Shown here piece after piece: positions 26,247 through 35,540 of a stretch of 64,000 nucleotides of DNA (position 1 is its first letter; each line of letters opens with the position of its first letter). The translations under genes were made by a program, and so were the position numbers. A model generated the notes under the pieces. The model was not told the DNA's origin and did no database searches. It saw nothing but the letters and a program-made list of their open reading frames with translations. Source of the DNA: an uncultured Gemmatimonadota bacterium (GTDB lineage Bacteria > Gemmatimonadota > Gemmatimonadetes > Gemmatimonadales > Gemmatimonadaceae); contig CADEFN010000004.1 of the NCBI GenBank assembly GCA_902826615.1, positions 1-64,000 of the forward strand. Direction: 5' to 3'.

Positions 26247-27767
26247 TCAGCGCGCGGAGCCTCCGGTGCTCGGACCCCTGCCCCGCCCCCCGCGACGGCG
26301 TCGCCGGCTCCGGCTCCCCGCGCCCTCGGGTCGCTCGGCGCCATCTGCACGCTGAGGTGCGGAACCGCTTCGCGGTGCATCAGGACGGGCCCCTTCTCTC
26401 GGCGGGCCAGCGGTGCGACCACTACCACGAGCCGGCTGCTGCCCGCGCGCGCCATCACGCGGAGCTGCTCCCTGTGGTTTGCCTCCCCGGCCCCCACCAC
26501 CGCTGCGTGGGGCATCGCCCTGCGACGAGCGCCCCTTGGCTCGCTGCGCCCGATGTGCTGCAAGACGTTCCTGGAGCGGTACTTCGAGTTTGCGTTCTGG
26601 TCGCGCGTTGTAGTCGAAGTCAGGGAGCGTGACACGCGGGAGTGCCTTGCCGAGTGCCCGTTCAATGGCCTTGAGGTCGTCCTCTTCGCCGTGGGACACA
26701 AAGGTGAAGGCCTCACCCGTCATCGCGGCTCGGCCGGTGCGACCCACGCGGTGGATGTAGTCCTCCGATGCGAGCGGGACATCAAAGTTGAGGACGTGGC
26801 CGAGCGCTTCGACGTCAATGCCGCGGGCCGCGATATCGGTGGCCACGAGGACACGAAATGAGCCGTCCTTGAAACCGGCCAGCGCCAGGGTGCGCTGCGC
26901 CTGGGAGCGGTTGCCATGAATACGCGCGGCCGCAATACCACGTTTGTCCAGAAACTCCCACAGCCGGTTGGCGCGGTGTTTCGTTCGCGTGAAGACGAGG
27001 GCCTGATCCATGATGTCGCGCTGCAGCAATTCCAGCAGGAGCGTGGACTTGAGCTCCTGCTGCACGGGGTAGACCGCCTGCGTGATTCCCACCGCAGGCG
27101 CCGCCTTGCGCGCGAGATTGATGCTGACCGGGTTCTTCAGCATGTCGCGTGTGAGCTCGATGATCGGCCCCGGCATGGTCGCGCTGAAGAACAGTGTCTG
27201 TCGTTTGGCAGGGATGTGCTTGAGCACTCGCCTGATGTCGGGCAGGAATCCCATGTCGAGCATCCGGTCGGCTTCATCGAGCACCAGGTGCTCCACACCG
27301 GCAAGGGAGGCGTAGGAGTGCCGCAGGTGATCGAGCAGGCGTCCGGGGGTAGCCACGAGCAGGTCGACGCCGGTGCGGAAGGCGTGTTCCTGCGGTCCCA
27401 TACCTACACCGCCAAAGATGGCAGCCCCACGCACGGGGGTGTGCACGGCGATGGAGTTGAACTCCTCCAGAATCTGCGCGGCGAGCTCACGGGTTGGGGT
27501 GAGCACAAGGGCGCGAGTGGTGCGTCCCTTCTTCGCGAGCAGCTGGTGGACGATGGGCAGCAGGAAGGCCAGCGTCTTGCCGCTCCCGGTCATGGCACAG
27601 GCCAGCAGGTCTCGACCTTCCAGCGCGCCGGGAATAGCCTCGCCCTGAATGGGCGTCGGATTGGCGAATCCGATTTCCTTGAGCGCTTTGAGAAGCGTGG
27701 GGTGGAGATGCAGCGCGGAGAAGGACACAGAATGCGGGAAGCGGGCGCCGCGAGAGGTGCGGCTCAT
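26247..27767 (-). CDS. DEAD-box RNA helicase, RhlE-like
   Basis: 506 residues from the ATG at 27767. The motifs occur in order: Q-motif FANPTPIQ, I AMTGSGKT, Ia PTRELAAQ, Ib TPGRLLDH, II DEAD (VLDEADRMLDMGF), III SAT (FFSATMP), V ATDIAARGIDV and VI HRVGRTGR. The C-terminus beyond about 400 is a long Arg/Gly-rich, low-complexity RNA-binding tail ending RRRRRGGRGRG, typical of RhlE-type helicases in ribosome assembly or RNA decay at low temperature. It is monocistronic, between the acylase gene and a strong terminator. Confidence 0.95.
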   Translation of the reverse strand: MSRTSRGARFPHSVSFSALHLHPTLLKALKEIGFANPTPIQGEAIPGALEGRDLLACAMTGSGKTLAFLLPIVHQLLAKKGRTTRALVLTPTRELAAQILEEFNSIAVHTPVRGAAIFGGVGMGPQEHAFRTGVDLLVATPGRLLDHLRHSYASLAGVEHLVLDEADRMLDMGFLPDIRRVLKHIPAKRQTLFFSATMPGPIIELTRDMLKNPVSINLARKAAPAVGITQAVYPVQQELKSTLLLELLQRDIMDQALVFTRTKHRANRLWEFLDKRGIAAARIHGNRSQAQRTLALAGFKDGSFRVLVATDIAARGIDVEALGHVLNFDVPLASEDYIHRVGRTGRAAMTGEAFTFVSHGEEDDLKAIERALGKALPRVTLPDFDYNARPERKLEVPLQERLAAHRAQRAKGRSSQGDAPRSGGGGRGGKPQGAAPRDGARGQQPARGSGRTAGPPREGARPDAPRSGSAPQRADGAERPEGAGSRSRRRRRGGRGRGPSTGGSAR

Positions 27768-27841
27768 TTCGGGCCGGAATGGCCAGCACGCAATGTACCT
27801 GTTACAGGCACCTGATGCCTGCCCAATCCACGAAAAAGCAC

Positions 27842-27873
27842 AAAGGGCAAGCACCGATCGGTGCCTGCCCTTT
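27842..27873 (-). terminator. Strong intrinsic terminator
   Basis: AAAGGGCA...TGCCCTTT flank a perfect 14-bp palindrome GCACCGATCGGTGC, giving one long hairpin with a single mismatch. On the minus strand it follows the lipoprotein stop at 27894 by about 20 bases, and a CTTTTTC tract lies a few bases beyond the stem. It insulates the helicase gene from the upstream lipoprotein gene. Confidence 0.85.
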
Positions 27874-27893
27874 GCTCTCCCAGCAGCTGTCAA

Positions 27894-29987
27894 TCAGTTC
27901 TGAACGAAGATCTTGATCGTGGTGCGACCATCGTTGGTGGTGCTATCGGTGACACGCATTTCGAGTTCATGCCACCCATTTGTCAGTCCCAGGGTGCTGA
28001 AGGCCGGGGCGCGGTAGGTGCCGGAGGCACCAGTCACCGTCGCAAAGCGGTTGCCGTCGATGGAGAACTTCGCCTCGACAATGGTGCCGCCGGTCGAGGT
28101 TGCCGTGCCCCACACGCTGATGCTCCCGGACACCGTCTCACCATTCATGGGCGCCTGCAGGATGGGTACCGGGAGTGTCGCCTTGCGGTCGCCGTCTACA
28201 CCGCTGATCACCACGTGCGCATTGGCGATGCCAGGCGCATTCAGCAGGATCGTACCGGCATTGTCCACCTTGTCAGAGTCCCGCTTGGTGTAGAATGTCA
28301 CCGTCTGCGCCACGTTCCAGTTTGCCGGCGTGAAGGTGAGTGACGCCGGAGAGAACGTGACCGACATCGTGCCAGCCAGATACGAGAGGTTCACCGTCAC
28401 ATTCGCCGTGATGGGCTGCGAGAGCTTCACGGTGAACGTGCCGCTCTTCCCTTCCTGAATGCGGATTTTCGGAGTGGAGATCACGTATGACAGCGGGATG
28501 ATGGTCACCACCGCCGTGGCCTGATCGCAATTGGCCGGGCTCGCGCTTTCACAGATGCGATATACCAGCGAGTGCGGCCCACCCGTGGTACCAGGAGCCA
28601 CATCCACGGAGCCATCGGCGACGTCGAGCGAGACGGTGCCCGATGTCGATGAGACCATTGTCAGCGTCACCTGGGAAAGAGTCGCAGGCCCGCCATCGAA
28701 CTTGTCGTTGGCCAGTACATTGGCCACCGCGACACCGCCAAGCGCAGACTGCACCGATCCGGCGTCGTTCACGGCATCAATTGCATAGGCCGTAACCGTC
28801 ACACGGGCCGTAGCCTGGTCGCAGTTGGTTGGCACTCCCTGCTCGCAGATTTCGTAAACGATATCGTGCATGCCGACGGGAGTCCCCATCGCCACCCGCA
28901 CCGCGCCACTCGCGGTGATCGAGAGGTACGAGTCGGGTGCCACTTCGCGCAGGGCGACATTCTGCAGCGTAGCCAGGCCGCCGGCAAAGGTATCGTTGGC
29001 GAGCACGTTGGCGATCGCGATGCCACCACCAGTCTTTGCATTCCCGGCATCGTCGACGGCATCGACGGCGTTACCAGTGATTGTGACCGTGACAGTCGCA
29101 AGATCGCAATTCGACGGACGAGCGATTTCGCAGGCCCGATACACCAGCGACGCCGTACCGATCCGCGCGCCGTACGCGACGTTCACCGCGCCAGTGGCGG
29201 GATCGAGCGTGACACCGGAGCTGGTGCTGGACACCTGCGAGATGCTCACGGTTGCCAGTGTCGCTGGGGCCGAGCCGAGGAGATCGTTGTCGAGCACATT
29301 GCCGACGGCAACGCCAGGACCGGGGTGTGCGACGGAGCCGGCGTCGTCGTTGGCCACCACTCCGGAGCCGTCGCTGACGTCAACACGCCACAGCAGCAGG
29401 CCACGCAGCGGAGATGACGTCGAGAGACCGGGGTCGTTGTTGTAACCGAAGAAGGTGCCTCCCCCAAAGTTGGCTTGCGCCGACCATTGTGTCGCGGAGC
29501 CGCCGTACGACGTGGAAGTCCACCCCGACATCACGAAGGCGAACGAACACACGTAGCCGGAGCACCCACCGATGTCGAGTGCGCCGAAGTAGTTGAAGAA
29601 CGAGGTGACACCAGGATTGGACGCCGTCCCAGTCAGCGGATTGGTCGTCAGGATGGCGGGCGAGGCCACCGCCATGAGATCAAGGACTTGTGCCTGGGTC
29701 GCCCAGATCCAGCCGGAGAGATCCACAGCACCTACCGTTCCCCAGCAGGGATCAACGCCATTCTGAGGACAGCGGGCCGCCGCCTGCTGCCAGGAAATGT
29801 TGAGCGTCTGGGTGGCAGGTCTCCAGACTCGCCCCTGTCCATCACTCACATTCTTGTGAACCAGCACCGGGGCCTCGGCCACCGGCGTGCGCACGGGACT
29901 CCGGGGTGCGACGGGATCATCTGCACAAGCGCCGACGAGTGCGGCGAGCAACGGGGTCAGAATACAGCGCGGAGAACGCCACCACAT
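27894..29987 (-). CDS. Surface lipoprotein with three internal Ig-like repeats
   Basis: 697 residues from the ATG at 29987, preceded by GAGG. A lipobox signal (LLAALVGAC, Cys21) is followed by a domain (about 55-201) rich in Trp, Gly and Cys that resembles DUF1566-type regions (GWIWATQAQVLDLM). Three consecutive repeats of about 96 residues follow (211-308, 309-405, 406-500), each with 'VANVLANDxF' and 'VYxxCExxxPxNCDxAT', so one disulfide per repeat is likely. A Calx-beta-like domain (505-600) and a final Ig-like domain complete it. The layout suggests an adhesin or cell-surface protein. Confidence 0.8.
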   Translation of the reverse strand: MWWRSPRCILTPLLAALVGACADDPVAPRSPVRTPVAEAPVLVHKNVSDGQGRVWRPATQTLNISWQQAAARCPQNGVDPCWGTVGAVDLSGWIWATQAQVLDLMAVASPAILTTNPLTGTASNPGVTSFFNYFGALDIGGCSGYVCSFAFVMSGWTSTSYGGSATQWSAQANFGGGTFFGYNNDPGLSTSSPLRGLLLWRVDVSDGSGVVANDDAGSVAHPGPGVAVGNVLDNDLLGSAPATLATVSISQVSSTSSGVTLDPATGAVNVAYGARIGTASLVYRACEIARPSNCDLATVTVTITGNAVDAVDDAGNAKTGGGIAIANVLANDTFAGGLATLQNVALREVAPDSYLSITASGAVRVAMGTPVGMHDIVYEICEQGVPTNCDQATARVTVTAYAIDAVNDAGSVQSALGGVAVANVLANDKFDGGPATLSQVTLTMVSSTSGTVSLDVADGSVDVAPGTTGGPHSLVYRICESASPANCDQATAVVTIIPLSYVISTPKIRIQEGKSGTFTVKLSQPITANVTVNLSYLAGTMSVTFSPASLTFTPANWNVAQTVTFYTKRDSDKVDNAGTILLNAPGIANAHVVISGVDGDRKATLPVPILQAPMNGETVSGSISVWGTATSTGGTIVEAKFSIDGNRFATVTGASGTYRAPAFSTLGLTNGWHELEMRVTDSTTNDGRTTIKIFVQN
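28488..29357 (-). repeat. Three tandem ~290-bp coding repeats
   Basis: Within the lipoprotein gene three tandem units of about 96 codons encode similar beta-sandwich repeats. The protein pattern is well conserved (VLANDxF, YRxCE, NCDxAT), while the DNA has diverged strongly, so the duplications are old. Confidence 0.7.
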
Positions 29988-30271
29988 GGAGGTACCTCGG
30001 GTCGTTGAGGGGTTACGACTGTGTAAGGGAACCCCCTGCAATTCCTCAGCCCTCCGCAGCTGGCCTCAAAGGCTCGGTAACTCGTTGTGGTGAAACGCTT
30101 TGATTGGCGTCTTCCAGTAAGGCAATGCATCCGCCCTATCACATCATGTTACGGCTGGAATGAAACGATGCATACCGCGCGAGACGCCACCCGACAGACG
30201 CCCCATCGGAGGTGAGTTTGGAGTGCGATCAGGGTCACAAATGCACCGTGTCGCCTGTCGCGTCTCGCGTA

Positions 30272-30775
30272 TCAGATCTGGCGTGTCCCGTACACGAACC
30301 GTGCGTACCCGATCTCGGCCGCGTTCTTCATCAGCTCGACGTTGAGCCAGGCGACCACGTCCTCGAACGGACGATCGGCGAAGGGCCAGCGTGCCTGTCC
30401 CGGCCACTTATCCGGTGCGTCGAGCAGCTCGATCCACCTTTGGCGATGTGCGCCAATGCGCCGTTTCATCTCCTCTACACTTCCCCCCCACGCCACCCGC
30501 TCTCTCGTTAGGGTGCCGTCTCCGAGGTGATGGTCGAACGTCATTGACCACCAGAAGTCGATATGCCACGTGAGCCACGCAATACTCGGCGCACCTGCTG
30601 CATACGACTCATCTTCGGGCCAGTCGGCCCGCCACGTCCCGTCTGCAAGCTGGGCGACGTGTGGCGAACGCGGCGCTGGACGCCAGAGGCACTCGGCGTC
30701 CTCGAGCGTCTCGAGATGATAGGCGAGCAACCCCCAGGAAATCTCGAACTGCCGGCGGAGCGTGTGATCCGTCAT
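30272..30775 (-). CDS. DinB-family protein
   Basis: 167 residues starting MTDHTLRRQFEISWGLLAYHLETL at the ATG at 30775. Four-helix-bundle pattern with the candidate metal histidine pair in the first helix (AYHLETL) and in TWHIDFWWSM, and a third region WLNVELMKNAAEIGYARF at the end. DinB-fold proteins include thiol-dependent transferases and many of unknown role. It ends 284 bases from the lipoprotein gene and begins 34 bases from the HI0933-type flavoprotein gene, on the same strand. Confidence 0.85.
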   Translation of the reverse strand: MTDHTLRRQFEISWGLLAYHLETLEDAECLWRPAPRSPHVAQLADGTWRADWPEDESYAAGAPSIAWLTWHIDFWWSMTFDHHLGDGTLTRERVAWGGSVEEMKRRIGAHRQRWIELLDAPDKWPGQARWPFADRPFEDVVAWLNVELMKNAAEIGYARFVYGTRQI

Positions 30776-30808
30776 GTACCCGGTGCCCATCGCGAGTGGT
30801 TCATTTGC

Positions 30809-32041
30809 TCACGTGGGCTGCGGCACGTGCGCGGCGGCTCCGAGCCCCGCCGCCCGCCCAGTCGCCCAGGCCCAGAGAAAGTTGTACCCGCCGATGGGGC
30901 CAAAAGCATCGAGCACCTCGCCGCACAGGAAGAGCCCGCGATGTCGTCGACTTTCCATGGTTTGTGCATGCACGTCGCCGAGTGTGACACCGCCGCCAGT
31001 CACCTCGGCCTTGCGATATCCCTCGTCACCACTCCACGGCAGTTCACCACGGACGAGCGTCTCGATGAGACGATGACGTTCCTCGCGTCGCAAGTCGGCG
31101 AGGGAGCGCGCCGGGTCGACACTGGCCCTGGCAATCAGCACCGCGGCCAGGCGGTCGGGCAACACGGCGCGCACAGCCAGTGAAACGGTGCGCGCCCCCT
31201 GCGGTCTGAAGGCCGCCTCCCACTCGGCGTCTTGCAGCGGCGTCCAGCATACGAGAAGCCGTGCCGCGGAGTGTGCCCCCCCGGCGCGCACCAGCACGTG
31301 GGAGACATCCAGTACCGATGGCCCGCTGAAACCGCGATGGGTGAAGAGAAATCCACCGGTTGCGCGTGCGTTGTGATGAGTACTTCGCGCATCGAGTGAG
31401 ACCCGCAGCGAAACGCCGGAGAGGTCCGCCAGGGTGGACTCGTCGGACAAGAGGGGTGTGAGGGCGGCGTAGGTCGGGTTCATGCTGTGACCGAGCCTGG
31501 CCAGTATGCCGAGTCCGGCGCCGTCACTTCCAGTGTTGGGAACGGACAAACCGCCCGTTGCAACGATCACAGCATCGGCGTGCAGCGCTTCACCCTGATC
31601 GATGGTTACCTCCCATCCGTTTCCACTCGGCGCGATATCGGTGACCCGCGTTTCCATGGCCAGGCGCACGCCCACAGCCCGGGCATGGGAGAGGAGCCCG
31701 TCGCGGATATCGCGCGCCTTGTGTGACGCCGGAAAGATTTTTGCGCTCTCCACTTCCTCCACCAGTGGGATGCCAAGCGTCTCTTCAAAAAAACGCCGCT
31801 GCTGGTCGAGGGGCCAGGCGCGGACCATCTTGCGAAGCAGGGGGTGCGATGAGTCGGTCACGAATCGCGACTCGTCGACGCGTGCCGGGAGGACGTTGCA
31901 CCGGCCTCCCCCACTGATGAGGATCTTGCGGCCCCCATCGCGGCTCCGCTCAACCAGGAGGGTTTCGGCACCCGCCGTGGCGGCAAAAATGGCAGCCATG
32001 GAGCCCGCGGCTCCCGCGCCGACGACGATTACACGGGGCAC
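30809..32041 (-). CDS. HI0933/BaiN-family flavoprotein
   Basis: 410 residues. N-terminal dinucleotide-binding VIVVGAGAAGSMAAI, then the family signature GRKILISGGGRCN at about 38-50, ATGGLSVPNTGSDGAG in the middle and the C-terminal FAD box LFLCGEVLDAFGPIGGYNFLWAWATG. Relatives reduce unsaturated carbonyl or steroid substrates, but most are of unknown function. It is a cytoplasmic protein, probably cotranscribed with the DinB gene 34 bases downstream. Confidence 0.92.
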   Translation of the reverse strand: MPRVIVVGAGAAGSMAAIFAATAGAETLLVERSRDGGRKILISGGGRCNVLPARVDESRFVTDSSHPLLRKMVRAWPLDQQRRFFEETLGIPLVEEVESAKIFPASHKARDIRDGLLSHARAVGVRLAMETRVTDIAPSGNGWEVTIDQGEALHADAVIVATGGLSVPNTGSDGAGLGILARLGHSMNPTYAALTPLLSDESTLADLSGVSLRVSLDARSTHHNARATGGFLFTHRGFSGPSVLDVSHVLVRAGGAHSAARLLVCWTPLQDAEWEAAFRPQGARTVSLAVRAVLPDRLAAVLIARASVDPARSLADLRREERHRLIETLVRGELPWSGDEGYRKAEVTGGGVTLGDVHAQTMESRRHRGLFLCGEVLDAFGPIGGYNFLWAWATGRAAGLGAAAHVPQPT

Positions 32042-32201
32042 GGAGCCTCCGCGACGTCATTCCCGCCAACGCGATCGCTCTCGTGACACGTAGTGACCCC
32101 CTGTTGCGCAGGGGGGAGGAACATCGGGTCGGACACGAATGACGCGAGGAATGCCTGTGCGTAATAGGCTGCCATGCATCAAAGTACCTCATACCTCCCC
32201 G

Positions 32202-32627
32202 TCAGGACTGCGGACCGCGCAGCCGCGGCGTGACCTGCCCCTGCACGAAGTGCCATTGATGCTTCACCAGAGCGGCGAGGGGCTGGGCAACGGTGGTGGA
32301 AGCGGCCCGCGAGCGCGCCGCCTGCAGGGAGGTATGGTTGCCGGTCAGCACCGCCAGCCGCACAAAGGGGGACTTGCCCGCGAAGGATGCCGGCGGAAGC
32401 GGAAGGTGGCTGATGGCCCCCGGCTCCACTCGGCCGAGGAGCCACTCCCGCTGCTCGCCAACGAGATAGACCTGTACCCGCTCGCGACCTTCGTTGTCGA
32501 AGCGGATGGTGAGGGCGGTTGTGTTCTGATCGCTGCGGGGCGCGACGGTGGCGCAGGCGGCGAGCAGGAGGGCGACACCCGTCGTGGCCAGTCGTGAAAC
32601 TGCTGAGCGAAGAGTAGGCGTAGGCAT
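32202..32627 (-). CDS. Small lipoprotein
   Basis: 141 residues from the ATG at 32627. This start is chosen over the ATG at 32639 because GGAGG, inside the first codons of the longer version, is spaced 5 bases from it. The signal ends in ALLLAAC, with the acylated Cys at about 25. The mature part begins with a beta-strand pattern (TALTIRFDNEGRERVQVYLVGEQREWLLGRVEPGA), likely a small beta-sandwich. No family was recognised. It is divergent from the sigma factor gene. Confidence 0.75.
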   Translation of the reverse strand: MPTPTLRSAVSRLATTGVALLLAACATVAPRSDQNTTALTIRFDNEGRERVQVYLVGEQREWLLGRVEPGAISHLPLPPASFAGKSPFVRLAVLTGNHTSLQAARSRAASTTVAQPLAALVKHQWHFVQGQVTPRLRGPQS

Positions 32628-32758
32628 CTCATCCTCCATGTCGTGTAGAGACGCGTCATCGCGCCTTACTCCATAGCGCGGAAAACGAAGACAAACCGAC
32701 TCACACCCCTCCCGTGTCCAAGTCTGCAGTCAGCCGAGTGCACTCCAGAGACGAGTCG

Positions 32759-33379
32759 ATGCCAGGCAGGGAGCCTCACGCCGTTAGCCCCACGAAAGCG
32801 GGGACCGCGGCACCAGAACACCGCGTCACCCAGCTTCTTCGTGCGTGGGGAGCGGGGGACACCGAAGCGAGCGACGACCTCGTGCGGCTTGTCTACGCCG
32901 AGTTGCGACGTCAGGCACAACTCACGCTTCGCCGCGAGAACGCGGGGCACACCTTGCAGCCTACGGCACTGGTGCACGAGGCCTGGCTCAGACTCGGCGA
33001 TCAGCATGGCGTACGCTGGGAGAGCCGCACCCACTTCTTCGCGCTCGCCGCGCAGATGATGCGGCGGGTGCTGATCGACCATGCCAGGACTCGTCAGGCA
33101 GCCAAACGAGGCGGAGGAGAGGTGCAGGTGTCGCTGAGCGAAGCCGACGCAGTGCCTGAGCAGCACGTGGGCGACGAGGCGGTGGACCTGCTGGCACTGG
33201 CCGACGCGCTCGAACGACTGAGCGCCCTCGATCCAAAGAAGGCACAGCTGGTCGATTTGCGTTACTTCGCGGGGCTCAGCATTCCGGAGGTCGCGGCCGT
33301 GTTAGGCATCTCGCCAGCAACGGTGGGCCGCGAATGGGCGGTCGCGCGAATCTGGCTCCGGCGGGAGCTCGACCGATGA
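32759..33379 (+). CDS. ECF sigma factor, Sig-70_X6 type
   Basis: 206 residues from the ATG at 32759. Region 2 (VTQLLRAWGAGDTEASDDLVRLVYAELRRQA) and TLQPTALVHEAWLRL are diagnostic of the TIGR02999 subgroup common in Acidobacteriota, Planctomycetota and Gemmatimonadota. Region 4 ends with LSIPEVAAVLGISPATVGREWAVARIWLRREL. No anti-sigma gene is present. Instead the TGA overlaps the ATG of a Ser/Thr kinase (33376-33379), the usual partner of this subgroup, which probably controls sigma activity by phosphorylation. Confidence 0.93.
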   Translation: MPGREPHAVSPTKAGTAAPEHRVTQLLRAWGAGDTEASDDLVRLVYAELRRQAQLTLRRENAGHTLQPTALVHEAWLRLGDQHGVRWESRTHFFALAAQMMRRVLIDHARTRQAAKRGGGEVQVSLSEADAVPEQHVGDEAVDLLALADALERLSALDPKKAQLVDLRYFAGLSIPEVAAVLGISPATVGREWAVARIWLRRELDR

Positions 33380-35451
33380 CCAGCACCACACCACGCCCGG
33401 CCGACGAGCGTCGCGGCAAAGCGATGACCCCCGAGCGTTGGGCGCAGATTGACGTGGTCCTGCAGGAGGCACTTGGACATGAAGGAGCAGCTCGTGACGC
33501 GTTTGTCGTGTCGGCCTGTGGCGACGACGAATGGTTACGGCGTGAGGTGCTGTCGCTCCTGGTTGCGGGTGACCTGGTGAACACCGGCTTCCTCGAAACG
33601 CCGGCGCTCGCCGCGCATGATATTCCCGATGCGATGTTGTCGCCGTTGCAGCGCCTGACGATGGCACTCGAGGGTCGTTATGTGGTGGAAGGCGAAATCG
33701 CGCAGGGCGGGATGGCAACGGTGTACCTCGCGCGCGACCTGCGGCATCAGCGTGAGGTTGCCATCAAGGTGCTGCACGAGAACGTGGCGTCAGGGGTTGG
33801 TGCCGAACGTTTTCTGGCCGAGATCCGTGTGACCGCATCGCTGCAACATCCGAACATCCTTCCGCTGTTTGACTCGGGCAACGCCGACGGCCTGTTGTGG
33901 TATGCCATGCCCTGGATCGAAGGGGAGACATTGCGCACGCGTCTCACTCGGGAGGGGGCGCTCGCGACCACCGACGCATTGCGGATCGCGCGTGAAGTGG
34001 CCGATGCACTCGATCATGCGCACCGGCAAGGGATCATCCATCGTGACATCAAGCCCGAGAACGTGCTGCTGCGTGATGGTCATGCCCTGGTGGCCGACTT
34101 CGGGATTGCCCTCGCGCTGCAGGAAACGGGTGACGAGCGGCTGACGAGAACGGGGGTTCGGATCGGCACACCGCAGTACATGGCCCCGGAACAGGCCGAG
34201 GGAATGCGTGCCATCGACGCCCGGGCCGACGTCTTCTCTCTGGGTGCGGTTTTGCAGGAGATGCTGACTGGCAAGTCGCCGCTCACGCCGCTGCCTGACG
34301 AGTCCGGACGGCTCATGCAACTCAAGGATGCGCCTGACACGCCGCGGCTGCACGAGGTGATCAGACGCGCGCTCCAGAGACAACCCGAGGATCGCTTTCC
34401 GAGCGCAGCCGCCTTCTCGGCCGCCCTCGAGGTGCCAGCGGCACCCTTCCCCGCCCCACGTTCCAGGCCGCCAGAGGAAACGCCGGGGCGCATGGTGTCG
34501 GCCCGCGTCGCGTCGTATGTGGCACTCGCCATGCTCGTGTGCGGACTTGCGGGCGGGTGGATCGTGTCGCGTTCGCCGCTCGCGCTCGCCTGGAACAAGG
34601 TGGCGCTCCCCGACGCGCTCGCGGACGGAGGAGAGATTGGTGTGCTGGACGCGGGAGCGCTCTCTCTGCTCGATCGCGAGGGGCGTGTGGAGCGTACCAT
34701 CGCCGCGGTGCGACCATGGGCGCCGCGTTTTTCTCCCGATGGCAAGCAGGTGGCGTACGGCGCGTTCAATGGACCACGCGAAACCAGCGATGTGTGGGTG
34801 ACCGACCTCGATGGCGCGGTCACGCGTCGCCTTACCAACGATGAATCGGACTCCAACGATCCGCAGTGGAGTGCCGATGGAGCCTCGCTGGCCTATTCCG
34901 TGACGGCGCCGGGTGGCAAGGACCTCTTCGTCCAGCCAGCCGCAGGTGGCACCGAGCGCCCCGTGGCCGCGCGCGAGGGCATGCAGTACCCAAGTGACTG
35001 GGTGCGTGACGGGAGCGCACTCCTGGTCACGGAAGAAGGAGCCTTCCGCGGGCGTGACGTGCTGGTGCAACCGGTCGACGGTTCATCGGCCCGCCCGTAT
35101 GCCGCCACCATGGCGGAAGAATACGGCGCGCGCATTTCTCCTGATGGTCGCTGGGTTGCGTTTGTCTCCGAGGAGACTGGGCGTCCCGAGGTCTATCTCG
35201 ACTCATACCCCACGCCGGGGCGGCGTGTGCGGGTCTCGTCAGGCGCGGGGATTCACCCGGTGTGGCGCGGCAATGGACGGGAGCTGTACTACTGGAGTGA
35301 AGACCGGCTGATGGCGGTGCCGTTTGCCGCGGGTGGGAGCTGGCCGGCGATCGGGGAGGCGCGACTGTTGTTCCGCGCCCCGTATCCCGGGGGGCCTAAC
35401 GCGATGTACGACGTGTCACCCGATGGGCAGCACTTCATCATCGCGAAGTAG
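33376..35451 (+). CDS. Membrane Ser/Thr kinase with extracytoplasmic TolB-like propeller
   Basis: 691 residues. The start at 33376 is fixed by the 4-nt ATGA overlap with the sigma gene. An N-terminal helical region (1-90) precedes the kinase domain (about 97-350) with GEIAQGGMATVYLA, VAIKVL, catalytic HRDIKPEN, VADFGIAL and APEQAEG. One transmembrane helix (ASYVALAMLVCGLAGGWIV) lies near residue 385. The rest is a beta-propeller with WD40/TolB-like repeats such as FSPDGKQVAYG, WSADGASLAYS and ISPDGRWVAFVS. The propeller probably senses a periplasmic ligand and the kinase acts on the sigma factor or its partners. Confidence 0.94.
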   Translation: MTSTTPRPADERRGKAMTPERWAQIDVVLQEALGHEGAARDAFVVSACGDDEWLRREVLSLLVAGDLVNTGFLETPALAAHDIPDAMLSPLQRLTMALEGRYVVEGEIAQGGMATVYLARDLRHQREVAIKVLHENVASGVGAERFLAEIRVTASLQHPNILPLFDSGNADGLLWYAMPWIEGETLRTRLTREGALATTDALRIAREVADALDHAHRQGIIHRDIKPENVLLRDGHALVADFGIALALQETGDERLTRTGVRIGTPQYMAPEQAEGMRAIDARADVFSLGAVLQEMLTGKSPLTPLPDESGRLMQLKDAPDTPRLHEVIRRALQRQPEDRFPSAAAFSAALEVPAAPFPAPRSRPPEETPGRMVSARVASYVALAMLVCGLAGGWIVSRSPLALAWNKVALPDALADGGEIGVLDAGALSLLDREGRVERTIAAVRPWAPRFSPDGKQVAYGAFNGPRETSDVWVTDLDGAVTRRLTNDESDSNDPQWSADGASLAYSVTAPGGKDLFVQPAAGGTERPVAAREGMQYPSDWVRDGSALLVTEEGAFRGRDVLVQPVDGSSARPYAATMAEEYGARISPDGRWVAFVSEETGRPEVYLDSYPTPGRRVRVSSGAGIHPVWRGNGRELYYWSEDRLMAVPFAAGGSWPAIGEARLLFRAPYPGGPNAMYDVSPDGQHFIIAK

Positions 35452-35540
35452 GCCACGCGGTTGCGCCACGCCGCTCCTGACGCACGTCACGTGGCACAAC
35501 CCGCTGAGAGATTCTACTGGACTACCGCTGCCGACAGGTC

